NCBI GenBank assembly: GCA_003220685.1
Contig: QHTE01000052.1
Coordinates: forward strand, 1 to 49,135
Length of the DNA: 49,135 nt
Direction: 5' to 3'
DNA from: Candidatus Rokuibacteriota bacterium
Lineage (GTDB): Bacteria; Methylomirabilota; Methylomirabilia; Rokubacteriales; CSP1-6
In this document: one piece after another, positions 1-6,956 of the stretch
Position numbering within the stretch: the stretch's first letter is position 1
Layout: the number at the start of each line of letters is the position of its first letter
Made by a program: the position numbers and the translations under genes
The notes under the pieces: generated by a model
Database searches by the model: none
Seen by the model: only the letters and a program-made list of their open reading frames with translations
What the model was told of the DNA's origin: nothing

Positions 1-502
1 ACGCCACACCCTTCCACCGTGCCACGTCGAGCAGCACGCCCCGCCCCACCATCTTGTTCGCGAACTTGTCGATGCTGTTCTTGTGAGCGCCGCGCATGTC
101 GACGAGCGTGGCCGGATAGCCGTTCCACATCTTGTCGACGAGGAAGACGTGCGACAGCGCATCCCACTGCGTGGCGGCCTGCGTGGGTAAGTTGATCGCA
201 TCGTCGGCATAGCGAAGGCCCGGGGTGACGTCGTGCTTGCCCGCGACGGCGTCGGTGCCGGTCGCGAGCATCTGGTGCATCGGGTTCCAGCGCCCGCCGA
301 AGATCCCGCGCTGAGGCCCGTTCTCGTCGAGGGCGAGGCCGAGGCGAAAGACCTTGCCCTTCTTGATCAACCGAGCGGCGTTGACGATGTCCTCGGGCGT
401 GATGTAGTTGAGCACGCCCAGCTCGTCGTCGTTTCCCCACTTGCCCCAGTTCTTGAGCGCCTCCGCTTTCTTCAGCACGTCGTCGCGAGTCAGTCGCGCC
501 AT
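1..502 (-). CDS. Cyclase family protein (kynurenine formamidase-like), 3' end cut by window
   Basis: The first 167 codons are present; the C-terminus lies beyond base 1. The start is the ATG at 502-500 (MARLTRDDVLKKAEAL). The protein has the signature of the longer metal-dependent cyclase class: TQWDALSHV about residue 125, then WNGYPATLVD. The TQWDALSH stretch is the equivalent of the HxGTHxD metal-binding motif. Members hydrolyse amide or cyclic ester bonds and are soluble; kynurenine formamidase and isatin hydrolase are relatives. The substrate cannot be told from the visible part. It is transcribed away from the small secreted gene at 758, with about 255 bases between them that should hold both promoters. 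Confidence 0.85.
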   Translation of the reverse strand, partial: MARLTRDDVLKKAEALKNWGKWGNDDELGVLNYITPEDIVNAARLIKKGKVFRLGLALDENGPQRGIFGGRWNPMHQMLATGTDAVAGKHDVTPGLRYADDAINLPTQAATQWDALSHVFLVDKMWNGYPATLVDMRGAHKNSIDKFANKMVGRGVLLDVARWKGVA

Positions 503-757
503 CCTCGTCTCCCCTTCTGTCCGCGTGTCGTCCCCCGCGTCCGCCCTACCTTGCCATATCCGCGGCGTGAGCGAATCCAGAGCGTCAAGATATCGTCTTC
601 GGCGTGTAACCGTTACACATCGCCGTCAGCCCGGCAACACGGCCCTCGCCTAAACATCCGCAATTGCGTGGCTAACGGTGGCATGGCCCTTGCGGAACCC
701 ACACGAGGGCCGCTGGGTATGCGGCTCTCGAGACTCACAGACAAGAGGAGACCTCGC

Positions 758-1066
758 ATGACGAAGTGGGTGTTCAGGCTCGTACCGCTCACCGTCTTGG
801 TCGCCACGACTGCGATCGCCGCGCCGATCTGGGTCCAGAACGGTTACGAGACAAGGGTCCGCGGGCGTGTGACCGAGGTTGACGCAGCGAGGGCACAGGT
901 GGTGATCGAGGAGCGGGACCGGGTCACGATCGGGCCGATGGCGCAAGTCGCAATGGCCGACGTTCGCCCCGGCGAGGAGGTCGAGGCGCGCTACGTCCAG
1001 GAGGCCAACGGGACGAAGAGCATGCTCTCGATCGTCCCCGTCTTCAAAGAGATCCAGGCGCCGTGA
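758..1066 (+). CDS. Small secreted protein with a predicted beta-rich (OB-like/DUF5666-like) domain
   Basis: This is a 102-residue protein. An AAGAGGAG ribosome-binding site at 743-750 sits 7 bases before the ATG at 758, which decides the start over longer upstream extensions. Residues 1-22 form a signal peptide ending TAIAA. The remainder (RVRGRVTEVDAARAQVVIEE... through YVQEANGTKSMLSI) alternates in a way typical of small beta-barrel periplasmic domains. It looks similar in design to the C-terminal half of the fused protein at 26848-27537. No enzymatic motif is visible. It is followed by a strong GC hairpin and the convergent ThDP-enzyme gene. Function unknown. Confidence 0.75.
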   Translation: MTKWVFRLVPLTVLVATTAIAAPIWVQNGYETRVRGRVTEVDAARAQVVIEERDRVTIGPMAQVAMADVRPGEEVEARYVQEANGTKSMLSIVPVFKEIQAP

Positions 1067-1077
1067 CATCCGAGCGG

Positions 1078-1104
1078 GAGCTGCCGGCGATCGGCCGGCA
1101 GCTC
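1078..1104. terminator. GC-rich hairpin between convergent genes
   Basis: An 11-bp perfect stem (1078-1088 with 1094-1104) encloses a 5-base loop. It lies 12 bases after the stop of the secreted-protein gene and 9 bases before the end of the convergent ThDP gene, a natural place for a bidirectional terminator. No T-tract follows on either strand, so intrinsic termination is uncertain. Confidence 0.5.
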
Positions 1105-1112
1105 CTGCGCCC

Positions 1113-2903
1113 CTACGTGCGGCCCACCGGCTCCTGTCGCGTCGCGCGCTCGCCGCTGATGTCGGCGTCGTAGCCCGGCCGCACGCGCGCGTCGATCAGG
1201 CAGACCTCGCCGTTCAGCACGGCTTTCACGCCCTGAGCGATCGCGCTGCGGAGCTCCGCGGGATCGGTGACGGGGCCGATGCCCTTCGCCCCCTGCGCGA
1301 CCGCGAGCGCGGCGAGGTCGATGTCAGGCTCGTTGATCCGCTGCCCGATCCACTTGTTCTCGACCGGACGGCCGCGCATGCGCGCGACGCGCTCCTGGTG
1401 CGCCTCGTCGTTGTAGAACGAGCGATTGTTGCAGACGACGAAGAGGCACGGGATCTGGTAGTGCGCCGCGGTCCACAGCGCGGTGAGCCCCATCAGGTAG
1501 TCGCCGTCGCCGATCAGACCGATGGGGATCCGTCCCGAGCCCTTCAGCGCGAGCCCGGCGCCCACCGTGATGCCGGGCCCCGCCCCGACTCCCGCGCCGC
1601 CGTCTCCGCCGAGATAGTCGAGCGGATGCGCGAAGTGACGGGCCTCGCCCGGCCAGCCGAGCGGAAGCCGCGTCAAGCACACCTCGACGCCTTCGGTCGC
1701 TTCGTTGAGCGCGGCGGCCACGGCGCGCAGGCTCAAGACGTCGTAGGAGAGTCGCGCCCCATCCGGCGCGGTTGCCGGCGCCGCGGCGTGCGTGCGCGGC
1801 TTGCACGCCTCGAGGAGCAACGGTGCCGCCACGTCGGGCTCGGCGAGGAGGTTCACGTCGACGGGCGGCAGCCCGAAGTAGTCCATGCTGAAGCCCCGGT
1901 GGACGAGGACGTCGCACGAGGCGGCGATGACCTTGGCACCGATCGGGCGATCGCCGTAGACCTGCTTGAGCGTGCCCGCCAGATCGATCCAGTCGAGCGC
2001 CAGGATCACGTCGGCCTCCCGCACGGCCGCCGCCGCGGCTTCAGACAGATAGGTGCCGGGCGGACCGACGTGTAGCGGATGCCGGGTCGGGAAGCTCGCG
2101 CCGGTCTTGAGGTCGGTCATCACCCTGGCCCCGAGCTTCTCGGCGAGGGCCACTCTCGTCCGCCAGGTCTCGAGCGTTCGCTTGCCGCGGCCGACCAGCA
2201 TGACGGGCGCGGCCGCGCCGGAGAGCACGCCCGCCGCGCGCGCGATCAGCTCGGGCGCCGGTCTCGGCGAATCCGGCGCGGCGAAGCGTCCGGGATCGGG
2301 CAGCGGCGGGAGGCCACCGAGCTTCGATTCCTGAAGCGCCGCGTCGAGGTTGATGTACGTCGGGCCGCACGGCGCCGTCGTGGCCATCTGCGCGGCTCGC
2401 AGGAGCGCGTCGTAGGCCGCCGGAACCGACGCCGGCTGGTTGTCCCATTTGGTGTAGCCGCGAACGAGCGCGCCCTGATCGGACGCAGTGTGGATCCAGT
2501 CGATCCACGGGCGGCGCTTCGCCGCATCCCACGGCCCGGTCGCGCCCAGGATCAGCATCGGGACGCGGTCGCACCAGGCGTTGAAGATCCCCATGCTGCC
2601 GTTCAGCAGGCCGACGTTCGAGTGCAGGATCGTGCCCATCATCCGTCCGCTCGCCTTGGCGTAGCCGTGCGCCACCGAGACCGCGGCGCCTTCGTGCAGG
2701 CACAAAATCATCTGGGGCCGCTGGTTGCCGATGTGGTTCACGAGGCTGTCGTGCAGTCCGCGAAAGCTCGCTCCGGGCACCAGCGAGACCCAGGGCACGT
2801 CGAGCGCCTGGAGCATGCGCGCGATCGCGTCGCTCGACCAGAGCTCCTCACGCGCTTGTGACGGCTGCGGGGTCTCGGGCAGGATCGTCGGCTTCATCGT
2901 CAT
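1113..2903 (-). CDS. Thiamine-diphosphate-dependent enzyme, acetolactate synthase/benzoylformate decarboxylase type
   Basis: About 596 residues, the usual size for this family. The catalytic Glu lies near residue 71 (LCLHEGAAVSVAHGYAKASG). The ThDP-binding GDG...NN motif begins near residue 465 (GDGDYLMG, ending CNN). The three-domain order (pyrimidine-binding, central, pyrophosphate-binding) is complete. The family decarboxylates or ligates 2-keto acids; the substrate is not evident. The presence of Glu argues against glyoxylate carboligase, which has Val there. The frame stays open upstream, but that part runs over the MOSC gene on the other strand, so the start is placed at the ATG at 2903, or 2897 (MKPTILPETPQ). 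It is divergent from the MOSC gene. Confidence 0.88.
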   Translation of the reverse strand: MTMKPTILPETPQPSQAREELWSSDAIARMLQALDVPWVSLVPGASFRGLHDSLVNHIGNQRPQMILCLHEGAAVSVAHGYAKASGRMMGTILHSNVGLLNGSMGIFNAWCDRVPMLILGATGPWDAAKRRPWIDWIHTASDQGALVRGYTKWDNQPASVPAAYDALLRAAQMATTAPCGPTYINLDAALQESKLGGLPPLPDPGRFAAPDSPRPAPELIARAAGVLSGAAAPVMLVGRGKRTLETWRTRVALAEKLGARVMTDLKTGASFPTRHPLHVGPPGTYLSEAAAAAVREADVILALDWIDLAGTLKQVYGDRPIGAKVIAASCDVLVHRGFSMDYFGLPPVDVNLLAEPDVAAPLLLEACKPRTHAAAPATAPDGARLSYDVLSLRAVAAALNEATEGVEVCLTRLPLGWPGEARHFAHPLDYLGGDGGAGVGAGPGITVGAGLALKGSGRIPIGLIGDGDYLMGLTALWTAAHYQIPCLFVVCNNRSFYNDEAHQERVARMRGRPVENKWIGQRINEPDIDLAALAVAQGAKGIGPVTDPAELRSAIAQGVKAVLNGEVCLIDARVRPGYDADISGERATRQEPVGRT

Positions 2904-3047
2904 GGTCCGCCTGTCTCGCCTCCCGCCTCGGCGCGGGCGCGGCGTGTAGTGCGCGCTGCCGGCCGCCAGGGTACTCCGCCCGAATGGCACGCCGCAAGGC
3001 GGTCGCGGGCGAGAATCCCTCCGGCACGAGCCGCGGTCTAAAGAGCC

Positions 3048-3686
3048 ATGGTCGTAGGCGAGATCTGGCGTTATCCGGTCAAGTCGATGGGCGGCGAGCA
3101 GCTCGACGCCACGGTGCTTACCGCCGACGGAATCCCGGGCGATCGCGTCGTGCACGCGCGCGACGCGCGTGACGTTCTCACGGCCCGCAGCCACCCGGCG
3201 CTGCTGGGATTTCATGGGACTCTCGGGCCGGACGACGAGCCGCTCGTCGAAGGACAGCCCTGGAGCTCGGAGGCGGTCGCCGCAAGGCTCCGCCACGCCG
3301 TCGGGCCGGACGTCCGGCTCGCGCCCTTCGACGGGCCCGAGCGCTTCGACGTCCTGCCGCTCCTCGTCGCCACCGACGGTGCCATCGCGAAGCTCGCCAT
3401 GGATCGCCGGCGGTTCCGGCCGAACATTCTCGTCACCGGCGTCCCGGGCGATGCCGAGCGGTCGTGGCCGGGCAAGCGTCTGCGGATTGGCGCAGCGGTG
3501 ATCGGCGTCGCGTCGCTTCGCCAGCGATGCGTGATGACGACGTACGACCCGGACACGCAGGTCCAGGACGTCTCGATCTTGCGGCGGATCGTTCGCGAGG
3601 CTGGCGGCCGGCTGGGGCTCGACTGTCGAGTAATCGAGCCCGGACGCGTGGCCGTCGGCGATCCGGTCGAGGTGCTCGAGGGCTGA
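3048..3686 (+). CDS. MOSC domain-containing protein
   Basis: A 212-residue soluble protein. The N-terminal MOSC-N part (VGEIWRYPVKSMGGEQLD) is followed by the MOSC beta-barrel with FRPNILV near residue 123, SWPGKRLRIG, and the conserved Cys near 161 (RQRCVMTT). MOSC proteins handle the sulfurated molybdenum cofactor or reduce N-hydroxylated compounds with it (mARC, YiiM and YcbX relatives). The window encodes three molybdenum hydroxylase subunits, so a role in cofactor sulfuration or as a small molybdoenzyme is plausible but not shown. No Shine-Dalgarno is obvious; TCTAAA lies just upstream of the ATG. Confidence 0.85.
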   Translation: MVVGEIWRYPVKSMGGEQLDATVLTADGIPGDRVVHARDARDVLTARSHPALLGFHGTLGPDDEPLVEGQPWSSEAVAARLRHAVGPDVRLAPFDGPERFDVLPLLVATDGAIAKLAMDRRRFRPNILVTGVPGDAERSWPGKRLRIGAAVIGVASLRQRCVMTTYDPDTQVQDVSILRRIVREAGGRLGLDCRVIEPGRVAVGDPVEVLEG

Positions 3687-3707
3687 GGGCGTCACCGGGG
3701 CGCTGCG

Positions 3708-4079
3708 TCAGCTGCCGCGATAGGTCACGTACCCGTAGGGCGAGACGAGCAGCGGCACGTGATAGTGAGCCGCTGGCTCCGCGATCGTGAATCGCACGGG
3801 CACCTCATCGAGGAATGGCTGATCGGTCTGCGCGGCGCCGCTGGGGCGGAAGTAGGCGCCGACGTGGAACAGGAGCTCGTAGCGACCGGCCTCCATCTCA
3901 CCGGGACCGAGCAGCGGCGCGTCGACCCGGCCGTCGGCGTTGGTCGTCGCGGTCCTGATCAGCCGCGGGCGCCCGTCCGCATCGAGGCGCGAGAAGTCGA
4001 TTCGAAGCCCTGCCGCCGGCCGGCCGCGAGAGGTGTCGAGCACGTGGGTCGTGAGTCCGGCCGGCCGCTCCGGGCTCAT
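3708..4079 (-). CDS. uraH: 5-hydroxyisourate hydrolase
   Basis: A 123-residue transthyretin-like protein. It opens with [17 protein letters not shown] (the catalytic His near residue 12) and ends in the family-defining YRGS tetrapeptide. It hydrolyses 5-hydroxyisourate to OHCU in the cytoplasm. Its ATG overlaps the uraD stop in an ATGA (4076-4079), and uraD follows puuD after 3 bases, so the three form one transcript in pathway order. Identification is firm. Confidence 0.95.
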   Translation of the reverse strand: MSPERPAGLTTHVLDTSRGRPAAGLRIDFSRLDADGRPRLIRTATTNADGRVDAPLLGPGEMEAGRYELLFHVGAYFRPSGAAQTDQPFLDEVPVRFTIAEPAAHYHVPLLVSPYGYVTYRGS

Positions 4080-4600
4080 CGCTCGGCGATCAGGCCGCCC
4101 AGCCGAAGCCGGGCGATCTCGAAGACCTGCGCGAGGGCCGCCTGCACTTCCTCTGCCTCCGTGTGGCCGAGCCGGGTCTCGAACGCCGCGAGGATCTGCT
4201 GCGTGTCGTGGCGGCGGACCGCGACGATGAAGGGGAAGCCGAACTTCTCGCGGTACGCAAGGTTCAGCCGCCCGAACCGCTCGTACTCCCGATCGTCGAG
4301 CCGGTCCAGGCCCGCGCTCGACTGCTCGGACGCCGACGCGCTCGTGAGAGCGCCCGCGCGCGCGGCCCGGCCGGCCAGGTCGGGATGGGCGCGCAGGAGC
4401 GCCAGCTGCTCATCCCGTGAGGCCCGGCGTACCACGGCGACCATCGCGGCGTGCAGCGCCTCGACGCTCGCGAACGGGCGGGCCTCGACGACGCGCGCGG
4501 CGATCCACGGCGAGTGCTCGAAGACACCGCCGAGGACGTGCTCGAGCTCGCCGGGGCTCGCACGGTTCAGACTCTCGAGCGTCACGACGCCGGTCGGCAC
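4076..4600 (-). CDS. uraD: OHCU decarboxylase
   Basis: 174 residues, normal for UraD. The catalytic His lies in [10 protein letters not shown] near residue 72, followed by [11 protein letters not shown] and the strand [10 protein letters not shown] near 119. The enzyme converts 2-oxo-4-hydroxy-4-carboxy-5-ureidoimidazoline to S-allantoin. The first codon is GTG at 4600; a second in-frame GTG five codons later (VTLESLN) matches the usual UraD N-terminus better and could be the true start. It sits between puuD and uraH in a tightly coupled operon. Confidence 0.93.
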   Translation of the reverse strand: MPTGVVTLESLNRASPGELEHVLGGVFEHSPWIAARVVEARPFASVEALHAAMVAVVRRASRDEQLALLRAHPDLAGRAARAGALTSASASEQSSAGLDRLDDREYERFGRLNLAYREKFGFPFIVAVRRHDTQQILAAFETRLGHTEAEEVQAALAQVFEIARLRLGGLIAER

Positions 4601-4603
4601 CGC

Positions 4604-5815
4604 TCAGCGGCTCCCCGCGCCGCCCTCGATCGGCGCGCCCTGATCGAGCCAGCGCGCCAGGAGGTCGCGCTCGGCTTCCGTCATGCCGGTCTTGTTCGCG
4701 AGCGGCATGTTGCGCAGGACGACCACGCGAGCGCGGATCGTCTCGGCCCGCGCGCGGATGCTCTCCGGGGTCTCGAAGGTGACGCCGTTCGGCGCGATCC
4801 GGAAGACGTCGTCGCTCGGCGTCTGCGAATGGCACGACACGCAGCGACGGTCGATGACCTCTTTCGCCGCGACGAAGCCCACGCGATCGCCGCCGTGGCG
4901 GCCGCCGCCGAGCCACGCGGGCGAAGTCAGGTACACGACGCCGGCGAGCGCCACGGTCACCGGGACGAGCCACCAGTCGGCCGGCCGGCCGCGCTCGCGG
5001 GCGATCATCACGTGGCGTACGCCGACGCCGACCGCGATGAGCAGCCAGAGGATCAACCAGTTCAGCGGATGCGCGTAGGTGGCCGGATAGTGGTTGCTCA
5101 GCATCATGAAGATCACGGGGAACGTCACGTAGCTGTTGTGGGTGGAGCGCTGCTTGGCCCGCGTCGAGAGCGTCTGGTCGGGGGTGCGGCCGGCGGTCGC
5201 GGCGGCGATGAGCTCGCGCTGCGCCGGCACGATCCGCATCCAGACGTTCGCCACCATGATGGTGCCGAGCATCGCGCCCGTGTGGATGTAGGCGGCGCGC
5301 CCGCTCAGCACGTGCGTCAGCCCATAGACGACCACCAGCAGGAGCACCCACGACACGAGCGCGGCGGCGAGGCCGGAGCCGCGCGCGAGCGGCGAGCTCC
5401 AGAGGAGGTCGTAGACGGCCCAGCCGACGATCAGGACCCCGATGCCGAGCGTGACCGCCTGGGCGGGCGCGATCGACGAGATCGAGGGATCGACGAGATA
5501 CACCCCGCGCGTCAGGTAGTAGACGAGCACGAGGAGCGGGAAGCCCGTCAGCCACGTCATCGCGGCCTCCCACTTGAACCAGTGGATCGGCGACGGCAGC
5601 TGACCCGGCGGAAGCTTGCGCCGCTCGACCAGGTAGAACCCGCCGCTGTGCAGGAGCCACGTGTGACCCTCGACGTCGCCGCGCGGCGGATCGGCGCGGA
5701 TCAAGGCGGCGTCGAGCCACATGAAGTAGAGCGAGGTGCCGATCCACCCGATCCCCGCGATCAGGTGCACCCAGCGAAGGCCGATGTTGAGCCAGTCGAG
5801 GATCACGCTGTCCAT
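4604..5815 (-). CDS. puuD: Membrane urate hydroxylase with C-terminal cytochrome c domain
   Basis: 403 residues from the ATG at 5815 (MDSVILDWLNIGLRWVHLI); a GTG two codons upstream is possible. The N-terminal part has several membrane helices with the family's conserved His residues (RWVHLIAGIGWIG). The C-terminus carries a heme c site, CVSCH near residue 325, and a probable axial Met in NMPLAN. PuuD oxidises urate to 5-hydroxyisourate and passes electrons to the respiratory chain, so no peroxide is made, unlike soluble uricase. It heads the puuD-uraD-uraH operon. It has no Shine-Dalgarno; a TATAAA box ends 7 bases before the ATG, suggesting a leaderless transcript. Confidence 0.93.
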   Translation of the reverse strand: MDSVILDWLNIGLRWVHLIAGIGWIGTSLYFMWLDAALIRADPPRGDVEGHTWLLHSGGFYLVERRKLPPGQLPSPIHWFKWEAAMTWLTGFPLLVLVYYLTRGVYLVDPSISSIAPAQAVTLGIGVLIVGWAVYDLLWSSPLARGSGLAAALVSWVLLLVVVYGLTHVLSGRAAYIHTGAMLGTIMVANVWMRIVPAQRELIAAATAGRTPDQTLSTRAKQRSTHNSYVTFPVIFMMLSNHYPATYAHPLNWLILWLLIAVGVGVRHVMIARERGRPADWWLVPVTVALAGVVYLTSPAWLGGGRHGGDRVGFVAAKEVIDRRCVSCHSQTPSDDVFRIAPNGVTFETPESIRARAETIRARVVVLRNMPLANKTGMTEAERDLLARWLDQGAPIEGGAGSR

Positions 5816-5822
5816 TCTCACA

Positions 5823-5828
5823 TTTATA
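5823..5828 (-). promoter_or_regulatory. TATAAA -10-like box just upstream of puuD
   Basis: On the minus strand TATAAA lies at 5828-5823, with 7 bases between it and the puuD ATG. Transcription starting at the usual distance would begin at or next to the start codon. No good -35 hexamer is visible. Confidence 0.45.
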
Positions 5829-5883
5829 GGCGCGCCTCGGCCGGCGGGCCCCAGCTCCGCGACGGCCAGCGGCGCACACTACC

Positions 5884-6906
5884 CTACTCCGCGTAGGCCC
5901 AGGCCGTCATGCGCCGCTCGATGGCGGCGAAGACCCCGTAGAGCGCCACACCCATCGCCGCCAGCACGAACAGACCGCCGAAGGCCAGGCGCGTGTTGAA
6001 GTCCGACGCCGCCACCGCCATCAGATAGCCGATTCCGGCGTTGGACGCCACCGTCTCGGAGATGACGGATCCCACGAAGGCCGACGAGATCGCGACCTTG
6101 AGCGAGGCGAAGAAGAGCGGCATCGTTCGCGGCACGCCGACTTTGCGAAAGATCTGCCACCGCGAGGCGCCGAGCGCCCGCAGCACGTCGCGCAGCTCGG
6201 CCTCGAGCGTCGCGAGCCCGAGGGCGACGTTGACGGCGACGGGAAAGAAGGCGAGCAGGAATGCGGTGAGGACGGCCGGCACGGCGCCGATGCCGAACCA
6301 CATCACGAGCAGCGGCACGACCGCCGCCGCGAAGCCGATCAAGGTCGTCACGAGCGTGTGCCGGGCGTGGAAGGCGATCGGCCCGGCCGTCTGCACCATG
6401 GTGCGCACGACGCCGCTCGGCGCCGGCAGCACGAACTGCGGGATCCGGAGCGCCGGCACCGCCATCTCCCAGACGACGACGAGACCCGCGAAGACCGCGA
6501 GCGGCAGGACGAGCCGACGCAGAGGCGGGCTCACGCCACCATAGCGCTTGAGCGAGAGCAGCGCGAAGGGCGGCGAGTTCAGGACCATGCCGACCGCGAT
6601 GAGCGGCATTTGTGGATTCTTGACGTTGTACTCGATCATCGAGTTGACGTCGCCGTAGCCGAGGTCGTAGGTCCCGGTCGCCACCTGCTCGATCGTCTTC
6701 TGGGAGCCTGTCCCGCGATCGATCGTGACGTCGAGCCCCTGCGCCGCGAACGCGCCGAGCGCCTTCGCGGTGATGAACGGCGCCTGTGGGCCCTGGATCT
6801 GCCAGTCGAGGGCGAACCGCACCTTGGTCTGAGCCTCCGCGCTCGAGAGCCACGCCGGCGGCGCGAGCAGCAGCAGCGCGACGAACCCGACGATTCTGGT
6901 CGACAT
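5884..6906 (-). CDS. Fusion of a truncated NMT1/ThiY-type binding protein with an internally deleted ABC permease
   Basis: One open frame of 340 residues, with AAGGAGG placed just before the ATG at 6906. Residues 1-26 are a signal peptide (ending AEAQ). Residues 27-124 match the N-terminal third of an NMT1/THI5-like binding protein (KVRFALDWQIQGPQAPF; GTGSQKTIEQVATGTYDLGYG). The text then switches at a GTG codon (6534) to a TauC/SsuC-type permease (LVLPLAVFAGLVVVWE; EAA loop about 239-265). Within the permease, near residue 197, GFAAAVV runs straight into PLLVMWFGIG. That omits the helix and loop normally found between these segments, roughly 35 residues. No ATPase gene is adjacent. Both joins keep the frame, yet the product is unlikely to work as a normal transporter. 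Genuine deletion or assembly collapse are both possible. Confidence 0.7.
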   Translation of the reverse strand: MSTRIVGFVALLLLAPPAWLSSAEAQTKVRFALDWQIQGPQAPFITAKALGAFAAQGLDVTIDRGTGSQKTIEQVATGTYDLGYGDVNSMIEYNVKNPQMPLIAVGMVLNSPPFALLSLKRYGGVSPPLRRLVLPLAVFAGLVVVWEMAVPALRIPQFVLPAPSGVVRTMVQTAGPIAFHARHTLVTTLIGFAAAVVPLLVMWFGIGAVPAVLTAFLLAFFPVAVNVALGLATLEAELRDVLRALGASRWQIFRKVGVPRTMPLFFASLKVAISSAFVGSVISETVASNAGIGYLMAVAASDFNTRLAFGGLFVLAAMGVALYGVFAAIERRMTAWAYAE

Positions 6907-6956
6907 GAGGGCCTCCTTGAGCCGTCTCAGCAAACTAAGACCGCGGTCGGCCGACG

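Noticed and set aside
233..757. Long N-terminal extension of the small secreted protein
   Set aside because: It lies antisense to the cyclase-family gene, and a signal peptide with its own ribosome-binding site starts at 758.
2904..3695. Extension of the ThDP enzyme to 860 residues
   Set aside because: The extra part is antisense to the MOSC gene, and family alignment begins after the ATG at 2903.
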